Assembly: GCF_900102135.1 (NCBI RefSeq)
Contig: NZ_FMVJ01000015.1
Coordinates: 1-64,000, forward strand
Length of the DNA: 64,000 bases
Source of the DNA: Microvirga guangxiensis
GTDB taxonomy: Bacteria > Pseudomonadota > Alphaproteobacteria > Rhizobiales > Beijerinckiaceae
Direction: 5' to 3'
Shown here one piece after another: positions 17,720 to 25,452 of this stretch. Made by a program: the position numbers and the translations under genes. The notes beneath the pieces are model-generated. The model had not been told where the DNA came from. It searched no databases and saw nothing but the letters and a program-made list of their open reading frames with translations. The first letter of the stretch is position 1. Every line of letters starts with the position of its first letter.

Positions 17720-18136
17720 ATGTCCCTGACAATCGGCGAGCTGTCGCGGCAGACCCAGGTGAAGGTTCCTACGATCCGGTACTACGAGCAGATCGGCCTG
17801 CTGGCCGAACCGACCCGGACGGAGGGACAGCAGCGGCGGTACCGTCCCGAGGACGTCCGCCGGCTCAATTTCATCCGCCACGCCCGCGAGCTCGGATTCG
17901 AGGTCGAGGCTATCCGGCAACTGCTGGGACTTGCAGGAGATCCTGATCGCTCCTGTGGCGAGGTCCACGACATCACCAAGGCCCACCTCAAGGAGGTGAA
18001 GGACAAGATTGCGCGGCTCACGGCCCTGCGCGACGAACTCGAAACTATGGTCTCCTGTAACCATCGCCGGATTTCCGATTGCCGGATCATTGAGGTTCTC
18101 GCCGACCACGGACAATGCCGACACGTGGAACACTGA
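17720..18136 (+). CDS. MerR-family metal-responsive activator (ZntR-like)
   Basis: A 138-residue protein with a winged-helix domain (TIGELSRQTQVKVPTIRYYE) and a long dimer helix. The sensing cysteines are Cys79 (DRSCGEVHD), Cys113 and Cys121 (SCNHRRISDC), with Cys133 in a Cys/His tail. Cys at 79 plus a Cys-x7-Cys loop is the pattern of divalent-metal sensors such as ZntR and PbrR, not the monovalent CueR. It would untwist the 19-bp-spaced promoter at 17677-17707 and switch on zntA when Zn2+, Cd2+ or Pb2+ rises. Confidence 0.9.
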   Translation: MSLTIGELSRQTQVKVPTIRYYEQIGLLAEPTRTEGQQRRYRPEDVRRLNFIRHARELGFEVEAIRQLLGLAGDPDRSCGEVHDITKAHLKEVKDKIARLTALRDELETMVSCNHRRISDCRIIEVLADHGQCRHVEH

Positions 18137-18261
18137 AGCCGGCGGCCGGTCCATAACGGCCGAGGGACCCGGCTCGTGCGAATGCCGCTCACCACATCGC
18201 GAGTTGCCCGAACCCGCGAATGGCGCGAATTTCGTCCGGAGCCACTCCGGAGGACCGCACC

Positions 18262-18813
18262 ATGAGGATACTCACCCTGGCCATCGCCGCCATGCTCGCA
18301 GGGGTGGGCGCCGCCCAGGCCCAGCTTTCGCCCGCCTCGCCGTACTCCGGCCTCGAGCACCGGACGATCAAGTCCCTGTCGGACGGGCAGATCGCCGATC
18401 TGCGAGCCGGCCGCGGCATGGGGCTCGCGCTGGCGGCGGAGCTGAACGGCTACCCGGGTCCAGTCCACGTCCTGGAACTTGCCGACAGGCTTGGGCTGAG
18501 CGAGGACCAGCGGAGCCGCATGCAGGAACTCCATGCGGCCATGAAGGCGGAGACCGTGCCGCTGGGCGAACGCCTGATCGTGCAAGAAATGGACCTCGAC
18601 CAGCAATTTGCCCGGAAATCGGTCACTCCCGTACGCCTTCAGGCCGCGACGGCCGAGATCGGCGCAACGCAGGGTGCCCTGCGACTGGCTCACCTGCGCT
18701 ACCATCTCTCGACCCTAGACGTTCTCACGCCCGGGCAGGTCCGTCTGTACGGTGAGTTGCGCGGGTACGGAGGTCCAGGCGGTGGCCAACACGGCCACAA
18801 GGGTCACCACTGA
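18262..18813 (+). CDS. Spy/CpxP-like periplasmic protein
   Basis: A 183-residue protein with a signal peptide (MRILTLAIAAMLAG to AAQAQ). It has an LTxxQ-like helical repeat (LADRLGLSEDQRSRMQELH ending near TLDVLTPGQVRLYGELRG) and a Gly/His tail (GGGQHGHKGHH). This is the helical hairpin fold of Spy, CpxP and ZraP, which act as periplasmic chaperones or metal sensors. The GGAGG ribosome-binding site fixes the ATG at 18262. The His tail could bind zinc. It follows the merR-type gene on the same strand. Confidence 0.8.
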   Translation: MRILTLAIAAMLAGVGAAQAQLSPASPYSGLEHRTIKSLSDGQIADLRAGRGMGLALAAELNGYPGPVHVLELADRLGLSEDQRSRMQELHAAMKAETVPLGERLIVQEMDLDQQFARKSVTPVRLQAATAEIGATQGALRLAHLRYHLSTLDVLTPGQVRLYGELRGYGGPGGGQHGHKGHH

Positions 18814-18868
18814 GAGCCGCCGCCCCGCAGGTGGCCTTGTTCCAGGCCCCTGGCAATCCAATGGTGTC

Positions 18869-19633
18869 ATGCCATATCCGGGGTCGATGCTTCACCTTGG
18901 CCTGTTCCTTGCGCTCATCGCGGGCGCCTCGCTCCTCTATGCAACGGCAGGCCAGTCGGGCGGAACCGCATTCCTGGCGGCCATGGCGCTCCTCGACTAT
19001 CCAGCCGAGGGCATGCGACCCACATCGCTGGCCCTCAACATCGTCGCCGCGGGTTACGCGACCTGGTGCCTGCACCGGGGAGGCGCCGTGGACTGGGACC
19101 TGCTCCGTCGGGTCGGCCTTCCAGCACTTCCAACGGCGTTCCTCGGCGGGCTGATCGTCCTCGGAGACCAAGTCTACTTGTGCCTGACTGGAATCGTCCT
19201 GATCGCTGCGGCGGCTCTGATGGCATTCAAGCGGGGGAGCCGCCCCCGCCACCCCGATCCTGCCGGTCAGCGTACCATCGGTTTGCTCTGGAGCGGACTC
19301 GCCGGGGGCACGGCGGGCTTCCTGTCGGGACTGACGGGCGTGGGCGGGGGTGTCTTCCTCGCGCCAATGCTGATCGCCTTCGGGTGGGCATCGCCGAAGA
19401 GCGCCGCCGGGATCTCGGCCCCCTTCATCCTCGCGAACTCGGCGATCGGCCTTGCCGGCGTCCTCGCATCGGGGCAGCGGGTGCCGCCCGATGCCGCGAT
19501 CCTGGCTCCCGCTGCGCTGCTCGGGGCGGCCATGGGCACCTGGATTGGGCTGCGCTTCATGTCGGAGCAGGCGACACGGTGGGTGCTCGCCGCCATCCTA
19601 GCGTTCGCAGGTGCGCGGCTTGTTCTGTCCTGA
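18869..19633 (+). CDS. TauE/SafE-family membrane permease
   Basis: A roughly 254-residue membrane protein with about eight hydrophobic helices in two related halves. The TauE/SafE signatures are ATAGQSGGTAFLAAMALL in the first half and GFLSGLTGVGGGVFLAPML in the second. These carriers export sulfite, sulfoacetate or other organic anions. The start is uncertain: ATG at 18869 or 18887, neither with a clear ribosome-binding site. Its place between the zinc and ars-like genes does not identify the substrate. Confidence 0.82.
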   Translation: MPYPGSMLHLGLFLALIAGASLLYATAGQSGGTAFLAAMALLDYPAEGMRPTSLALNIVAAGYATWCLHRGGAVDWDLLRRVGLPALPTAFLGGLIVLGDQVYLCLTGIVLIAAAALMAFKRGSRPRHPDPAGQRTIGLLWSGLAGGTAGFLSGLTGVGGGVFLAPMLIAFGWASPKSAAGISAPFILANSAIGLAGVLASGQRVPPDAAILAPAALLGAAMGTWIGLRFMSEQATRWVLAAILAFAGARLVLS

Positions 19634-19638
19634 CCGTA

Positions 19639-19654
19639 TGGCGATATCGCCATT
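19639..19654. promoter_or_regulatory. 16-bp perfect palindrome upstream of arsR
   Basis: ATGGCGATATCGCCAT is its own reverse complement. It lies 65 bases before the arsR start in an AT-richer spacer that also holds a likely promoter. It is a candidate operator, or a cis element ending the upstream permease gene. Confidence 0.45.
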
Positions 19655-19718
19655 TATTTATTCGACAAACCTAGAAATACCGATTGACGCAGACACGACT
19701 TAAGTCCATTCTATTTCC

Positions 19719-20036
19719 ATGAACGTCGAACAAGCCGCCAAGCAGCTCGAAGCGCTCGGGAACACCACCCGGCTCCAGGTCTACCGTACCCTCGTGCGTG
19801 CAGGCGAGGCGGGGCTGCCCGTCGGACAGATCCAGGAGCGACTCGGCATCCCGGGCTCGACGCTCTCGCATCACCTCCAGCGGCTCCTGCTAACCGGGTT
19901 GGTGACGCAGGAGCGGCAGGCCACGACCCTGATCTGCCGGGCCAGCTATCCGGCGATGAACGGTTTGATCGACTTCCTGGCCGACGAGTGCTGCGCCGAT
20001 GCCGGATGCACGGCCCGGGCGGAGAACGCCGCCTGA
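19719..20036 (+). CDS. arsR: ArsR-family repressor
   Basis: A 105-residue winged-helix protein (QLEALGNTTRLQVYRTL, recognition helix GIPGSTLSHHLQRLL). There is no CxCxxC in the early helix. Instead it has C-terminal Cys91, Cys92 and Cys97 (DECCADAGC), which resembles the As(III) site described for Acidithiobacillus ferrooxidans ArsR (adjacent Cys pair plus a third Cys). It would repress its own operon until arsenite or a similar metalloid binds. Genes for DUF1127, an FAD enzyme and an MFS exporter follow on the same strand. Confidence 0.9.
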   Translation: MNVEQAAKQLEALGNTTRLQVYRTLVRAGEAGLPVGQIQERLGIPGSTLSHHLQRLLLTGLVTQERQATTLICRASYPAMNGLIDFLADECCADAGCTARAENAA

Positions 20037-20050
20037 TTTCTTTTGCTTCA

Positions 20051-20072
20051 TATTTCCATGATACTGGAAATA
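20051..20072. promoter_or_regulatory. 8-bp inverted repeat between arsR and the DUF1127 gene
   Basis: TATTTCCA and TGGAAATA are exact inverted repeats with a 6-base spacer. The half TATTTCCATGA also occurs across the arsR start codon (19712-19722). The shared half-site suggests an ArsR operator acting at both the regulator and the next gene. Confidence 0.45.
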
Positions 20073-20090
20073 GCGATATAGGAGATACCG

Positions 20091-20342
20091 GTGCTCACGC
20101 TGCTCTCCTCCTTCCTCAGACGGGAACAACCCGTCGCCACGCACCGTGAGATGCTGTCGTTGCGCGATCTGGACGACCACCTCCTGCGCGACATCGGCCT
20201 GCGGCGCATCGAACTCCATGCCGTAGCCGCGGAGCGGCTCCTCCCCGCTTGCTGCTCGAGAGCGACACGCCGATGGGCCGAACTCGTCGCCCGCCTGCGC
20301 AATGCCCTCTCCCCCGAACCCGTCCCGTGCTGCCAATCCTGA
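20091..20342 (+). CDS. DUF1127 small protein with Cys pairs
   Basis: An 83-residue protein starting with GTG after AGGAGATACC. The DUF1127 core is visible (LSLRDLDDHLLRDIGLRRIEL), with its Arg-rich helix. Unlike most DUF1127 proteins it has two cysteine pairs, PACCSRAT in the middle and PVPCC at the end. DUF1127 proteins bind RNA or adjust phosphate and stress metabolism in some alphaproteobacteria. The Cys pairs and the place between arsR and the FAD enzyme suggest metalloid binding, which is inference. Confidence 0.75.
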   Translation: MLTLLSSFLRREQPVATHREMLSLRDLDDHLLRDIGLRRIELHAVAAERLLPACCSRATRRWAELVARLRNALSPEPVPCCQS

Positions 20343-20356
20343 CAAGGAGCCCTTCC

Positions 20357-21787
20357 ATGACCTCGCTCGACACCCTCCCCGTTGCCGTCATCGGCGCAGG
20401 CCCGGTCGGCCTGGCCGCCGCCGCTCACCTGATCCAGCGCGGCTTGCCCGTGAAGGTCTACGAAGCCGGAGCCACCGTCGGCGCCAATGTGAATGACTGG
20501 GGCCACGTCCGCCTGTTCTCGCCGTGGGAGTACAACACCGATGCGGCGGCCCGCACGCTGCTCCGGTCCCATGGCTGGCAGGCGCCCCCCGCGAAGGCCA
20601 TGCCGACGGGATCGGACCTGTACGAGGCCTACCTCAAGCCGCTGGCCGCCACGCCGGAGATGGCATCCGCGATCGAGACCAATGTGACAGTGACGGCGAT
20701 CACCCGGCTGGGCGCCGACAAGGTGACCAGCAAGGGTCGCGAGACCAAGCCCTTCGTGCTCGCCGTCTCGAACGGCAACGGCTCCGTCCGGCGCGACTTG
20801 GCGCGGGCGGTGATCGACGCCTCCGGCACGTGGACGGCGCCGAATCCCTTGGGGGCGGGCGGAATCCTTGCCGAGGGCGAGGCCGAGAACTCCCGGAGCA
20901 TCGCCTACGGCATCCCGGACGTGCTCGGGCGCGACCGCGCCGCGTACGAGGGCAAGACCACCTTGGTGGTCGGCGCCGGTCATTCGGCCGCCAACGTGCT
21001 CATCGACCTCGCGAAGCTGGCGGAGCGAAATCCCGCGACGTCCATCGTGTGGGCGACCCGCGGCGGGAACCTGATGCGGGTCTACGGCGGCGGACGCGCC
21101 GACCAGCTTCCGGCCCGCGGGGAACTCGGCTCCAGCCTCAAGGCCCTCGTCGACAGCGGGCAGGTCACGCTGGTCTCCGGGTTCTCCGTGGTCCGCGTCA
21201 GGGCTGACGGCGATCAGGTCATCGTCGAAGGCGAGACGGCACAGGGCAGCCGCGAGGTCGGCCCCGTCGACCGGGTCGTGGTCTCCACCGGACAACGCCC
21301 CGACCTGAACCTGACCCGCGAGCTGCGGCTCGACCTCGACCCATGGCTGGAGAGCTCGAAGGCGCTCGGACCGCTGATCGACCCGAACCTGCACTCGTGC
21401 GGGTCGGTGCCGCCGCATGGCCACCGCGAGCTCACCCATCCGGAGCCGGGCTTCTACACGGTCGGCATCAAGAGCTACGGCCGCGCCCCGACCTTCCTGA
21501 TGCTCACGGGCTACGAGCAGGTCCGCTCCGTCGTGGCCGCCATCGCCGGAGACCTTGTCGCGGCGGACGACATCCACCTCGTCCTGCCCGAGACGGGCGT
21601 CTGCTCGACCAGCCTTCCCGCTGACGGTGCTTCGGCATCCTCGGGCTGCTGCGGCGGTCCCGCCCCGGCGCAGGTCGACGCCTGCTGCGTCGCGGATGCC
21701 GAGGCCAAGGCCGAGGGCAAGTCGGGCTGTGGCTGCGGACCCGCGAAGGTGCCGGAGAAGGTTGCGGAGCCTGCGGGCTGCTGCTGA
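20357..21787 (+). CDS. FAD-dependent oxidoreductase with Cys-rich metal-binding tail
   Basis: A 476-residue flavoprotein. A dinucleotide motif at the start (VIGAGPVGLAAAAHL) and a second one in the middle (VVGAGHSAANVLIDL) fit a two-Rossmann flavin monooxygenase-like enzyme. The last 70 residues hold many cysteines, in SGCCGG, DACC, GCGCGP and AGCC. Related enzymes lie in ars operons (ArsO-like), where the reaction is not settled. The start at 20357 follows AAGGAG. The tail, the arsR neighbour and the exporter gene after it suggest oxidation or trapping of a metalloid; this is inferred. Confidence 0.8.
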   Translation: MTSLDTLPVAVIGAGPVGLAAAAHLIQRGLPVKVYEAGATVGANVNDWGHVRLFSPWEYNTDAAARTLLRSHGWQAPPAKAMPTGSDLYEAYLKPLAATPEMASAIETNVTVTAITRLGADKVTSKGRETKPFVLAVSNGNGSVRRDLARAVIDASGTWTAPNPLGAGGILAEGEAENSRSIAYGIPDVLGRDRAAYEGKTTLVVGAGHSAANVLIDLAKLAERNPATSIVWATRGGNLMRVYGGGRADQLPARGELGSSLKALVDSGQVTLVSGFSVVRVRADGDQVIVEGETAQGSREVGPVDRVVVSTGQRPDLNLTRELRLDLDPWLESSKALGPLIDPNLHSCGSVPPHGHRELTHPEPGFYTVGIKSYGRAPTFLMLTGYEQVRSVVAAIAGDLVAADDIHLVLPETGVCSTSLPADGASASSGCCGGPAPAQVDACCVADAEAKAEGKSGCGCGPAKVPEKVAEPAGCC

Positions 21788-21796
21788 GATCAACCT

Positions 21797-22699
21797 GTGT
21801 CCAATCCGGTGAGCGAGTCCCTGGCGAGCGATCCCGCCATGCCGAAGCCAAGTCCGGGGGCGGTCATCTCCGCCCTCGGCGTCACGCAGATCCTCGCCTA
21901 GGGATCGTCCTTCTACCTGCCCGCGGTGCTCGCGAAGCCGATCGCCGCCGACACCGGATGGTCGCTCGGCTGGGTCGTGGGCAGGCTGTCCATCGGCCTG
22001 CTCGCGGCCGGGCTGGTCGCGCCGCGGGTCGGGCGCACCATCGACGCGAAGGGCGGCCGTCCGGTCCTCGTCGCCAGCTCTGTGCTGCTCGCCACGGGTC
22101 TTGCCACCCTGGCGCTCGCCCACAGTCTGCCCGTCTACCTGATGGCTTGGCTCGTGATGGGCGTCGGCATGGGGTCCGGCCTCTACGATGCCGGATTCGC
22201 CACGCTCGGCCGGCTGTACGGGAAGGATGCGAGGCGGGCGATCACCACCCTGACCCTGTGGGGAGGCTTCGCCAGCACCGTCTGCTGGCCCCTCAGCGCC
22301 TGGCTCGTCGAGAACTTCGGCTGGCGCGGCGCCTGCGCGGCCTACGCCGCGATCCATGTCCTGGTATCGCTTCCGCTGCACGGCTTCGTCGTGCCCGGCA
22401 TCGGATCGGTTCGGAGCGGCAGCACGGCATCCGGCACGAAGCCTGAACCGTCCTCACCGCCCCCTCTGACCGAAACCAGACGGATCCGTGCGTTCGCGCT
22501 GCTCGCCACGGTCCTCACCCTCGGTGCGGTCACGGCCTCCATGATCGGAGTGCATCTGCTCACCTTCCTCCAGGCACGGGGCCTCGGCCTCGCGGCGGCC
22601 GTCGCGCTTGGCGCGCTCATTGGCCCCTCGCAGGTCGGCGCCCGCATCGTCGAGATGGCCTTCGGCCCATTGCCGCCGAGGTCGGCGTCGACCTGCTGA
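21797..22699 (+). pseudogene. MFS exporter, broken by an amber codon and truncated
   Basis: A frame starting with GTG at 21797 reads VTQILA, then TAG at 21899-21901, then GSSFYLPAVLAKPI in the same frame. Relatives usually have Trp or Tyr at that place, so one base change explains the stop. The rest is a typical major facilitator N-half and centre (GWSLGWVVGRLSIGLLAAGLV, APRVGRTIDAKGGRPVLVASS split over two helices). Homology stops near 22668 after VGARIVEMAFG, well short of twelve helices, and an unrelated tail follows. In ars loci this family exports metalloid conjugates. Here it is probably inactive. Confidence 0.8.
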
Positions 22700-22788
22700 A
22701 CTCCAGGGGTGAGACCAAGAACACGCAGACCCTCGGTGCTGACGTGATCCGTGCAATCAATCTGCGTAGCGGACGGTCCCAGACCTAG
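22669..22788 (+). other. Short coding remnant after the exporter breakpoint
   Basis: A 39-codon frame in a different register from the exporter begins where exporter homology ends. It reads IAAEVGVDLLNSRG... and closes with INLRSGRSQT. It has no start codon of its own. It may be the end of an unrelated gene joined by deletion, or simply an open frame. I do not recognise it. Confidence 0.3.
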
Positions 22789-22814
22789 CTCCGATCAGTG
22801 CGCCTGACGTCAGG

Positions 22815-23442
22815 ATGTCGAACACGTTCTCGTACTTCAAGAGTTCATCCCTCGCGGCATCGAAGATCTCACGGCTGTGCACACTTGCCATTGCCCTTTC
22901 CTTGCCGGGAGTGACGCTGAGGTACATCTTGGGCACCACCTTCCGCTGTTCCCCCGCACGCGTCGGATCTGTGCAGTTCGATCCAGCGGAGCTGGCCAAC
23001 CTCCATACCTCAGTCTTCGGTGAGTCCCCGATCGGGGACGACGTCGCGAACATGGACTGGAAGCGCTTCGAGGAGTGGACGCTGGAGCGCATTATTGAAG
23101 CTGGCTTCGTCGCTAATCGGACACCCCCCCAGCGGTGACGCTGGGGCAGACATGATCGTTCACTCGCCAACACAAAGGGATCGTGGTGCGATCGTCCAAG
23201 TGAAGCACCGCTCAAGTGGCAAACTTGGACGCGTCAGCGAACGAGAGGTCATCGACGTGCTGCGGGCCAGAGAGCGCTACCCGATTAAAAACCCGTTCAT
23301 GGTCCTCGTCACAACTGGCTCGGTGGAGCCATCAGGTCATGCGATCGCCAGGGTCCATGAGATTACGGTCGTAGATTACTCTACCCTAGGACGGGTCGGA
23401 GATGTCATCCGCTCAGAGCTCTATGAGGGTATGAACGCTTGA
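22815..23442 (+). pseudogene. Mrr-like restriction endonuclease, frameshifted
   Basis: The first frame contains MDWKRFEEWTLERIIEAGF, the usual entry helix of Mrr_cat nucleases, and closes at 23138. The matching catalytic part continues one base off: GDAGADMIVHS, then GAIVQVKHRSSGKLG (D...QVK), then MVLVTTGSVEPSGHAIA. The switch falls at a run of seven C (23124-23130); one C fewer would join the frames. The true start may be later than 22815, for example GTG at 22971. The gene was probably a DNA nuclease. Either it is inactive or the C-run is a reading error. Confidence 0.65.
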
Positions 23443-24084
<642 letters not shown>

Positions 24085-24197
24085 GGTTTATTCACAACTG
24101 GTTATCCTTGGGGCAGGATTCCTGTTGCATCCTGCCAGCTCCTCATCAGAGATAAGGAGCCCTGCGCCAGAGGAATGCGGGGGCCAAGGGGAACGCC

Positions 24198-25088
24198 GTG
24201 GATTGGGACAAGATCCGGATTTTCTACACCGTCGCGGAAGCGGGTAGCTTCACCCGTGCCGGTGACGATCTGGGCTTGAGCCAATCCGCCGTCAGCCGGC
24301 AGATCAGCGCTCTCGAGCGTGAGCTGAAGGCCCCCCTCTTTCACCGCCATGCCCGCGGTTTGATCCTGACCGAACAGGGGGACCTGCTCTTCCGCGCAGC
24401 TCGCGACATGCGCATGCGTCTGGAAACCACCAAGGCGCGCCTTGTCGAAACCAGCGAGCGCCCCTCGGGCGAGTTGAAGGTGACGACCACGGTGGGCCTC
24501 GGCTCCATCTGGCTGGCCCAGCGGGTTGCGGAGTTCATGGATCTCTATCCGGAAGTGCGGGTTGAGCTGATCCTTTCCAACGAGGAGCTGGACCTCGCCA
24601 TGCGCGAGGCCGACGTCGCCATTCGCCTGCGCCGCCCTGCCCAGCCGGACCTGATCCAGCGCCGCCTCTTCACGGTGCATTTCCACGTTTATGCCTCGAC
24701 CGACTACATCAAGCGCTTCGGCGAGCCGAAATCCTTGGAGGATCTCGACGAGCACCGCATCATCTCGTTCGGCGGCGACCAGCCGTCATATCTGATGTCC
24801 GTGCATTGGCTCTCGACGGCCGGCCGTGAAGGCCGGGAGCCCCGGCAATATCACTATATCGTGAACAACATTACGGCCCTGAAGCTCGCGGTGGAAACTG
24901 GGGCAGGCATCGCTGTGCTGCCGGACTATGCCGCTGTCGGCAATCCCAACCTCGTTCAGGTGCTCCGCGACGTCGAAATGCCGTCTCTCGACAGTTATCT
25001 GGTCTATGCGGAAGAGATGCGCTCCGTTGCCCGTGTTCAGGCCTTCCGTGACTTCCTGATCTCCAAGGCCCAGCGCTGGACCTATTAG
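24198..25088 (+). CDS. LysR-family transcriptional regulator
   Basis: A 296-residue protein with an N-terminal winged helix (FYTVAEAGSFTRAGDDLGLS, QSAVSRQISALERELKAPLF) and a periplasmic-binding-like effector domain (about residues 90-290). The start is GTG at 24198 with AAGGGG upstream. In Rhizobiales a LysR gene often follows trxB, and here it follows the trxB fragment, so the order looks ancestral. No target is evident from the sequence; a redox role is possible. Confidence 0.9.
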   Translation: MDWDKIRIFYTVAEAGSFTRAGDDLGLSQSAVSRQISALERELKAPLFHRHARGLILTEQGDLLFRAARDMRMRLETTKARLVETSERPSGELKVTTTVGLGSIWLAQRVAEFMDLYPEVRVELILSNEELDLAMREADVAIRLRRPAQPDLIQRRLFTVHFHVYASTDYIKRFGEPKSLEDLDEHRIISFGGDQPSYLMSVHWLSTAGREGREPRQYHYIVNNITALKLAVETGAGIAVLPDYAAVGNPNLVQVLRDVEMPSLDSYLVYAEEMRSVARVQAFRDFLISKAQRWTY

Positions 25089-25423
25089 TCCTCTCTCCCA
25101 GGCAATGAATTGTAGGATACATTCGCCACGTCGGCTGGTGACGAACGGGACGACTGTGCCGTAAATTCCTCTCTACCCAACATATCAGGCGCGAATTCCT
25201 ATTCGCTTCGAGAAAGCGTGGCAGTTTTATGTCAGGCTCGAACAAAAGCTATGCAACCAGCGCAGCCCTTTTATGAGGCATGTTGCATTGCAAATAAGTC
25301 GAATGCAGCCGATATCGGCATTGGCTGATTTCAACGCGGCATCGCTTTTCTTCCTCCCGGCGCTGCCGTGTCGGCCGTTCCCTCTGGAAGGTTTTGACGT
25401 TTATTTGTCGGACCTCACTTTAT
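25089..25423. other. Intergenic region, no gene recognised
   Basis: No credible coding frame is seen between the LysR stop and the terminator at 25424. The segment is less GC-rich than its surroundings. Because a plus-strand terminator closes it 335 bases after LysR, it could hold a long 3' untranslated region or a small RNA. Confidence 0.4.
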
Positions 25424-25448
25424 GCCGGGCCTTTGGCCCGGCTTTTTT
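25424..25448 (+). terminator. Rho-independent terminator
   Basis: GCCGGGC (25424-25430), loop ctttg, GCCCGGC (25436-25442), then six T. The T-run lies on the plus strand, so it ends transcripts from the LysR side, not from fadD. Confidence 0.88.
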
Positions 25449-25452
25449 CTTT

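Noticed and set aside
15502-17946. Very long open frame on the plus strand opposite zntA
   Set aside because: It has no domain sense, is Arg/Gly/His-rich and mirrors the codon pattern of zntA. It is a by-product of high GC.
20048-22381. Long minus-strand frame opposite the FAD enzyme and MFS genes
   Set aside because: Composition is that of an antisense shadow, and the plus-strand frames have clear motifs.
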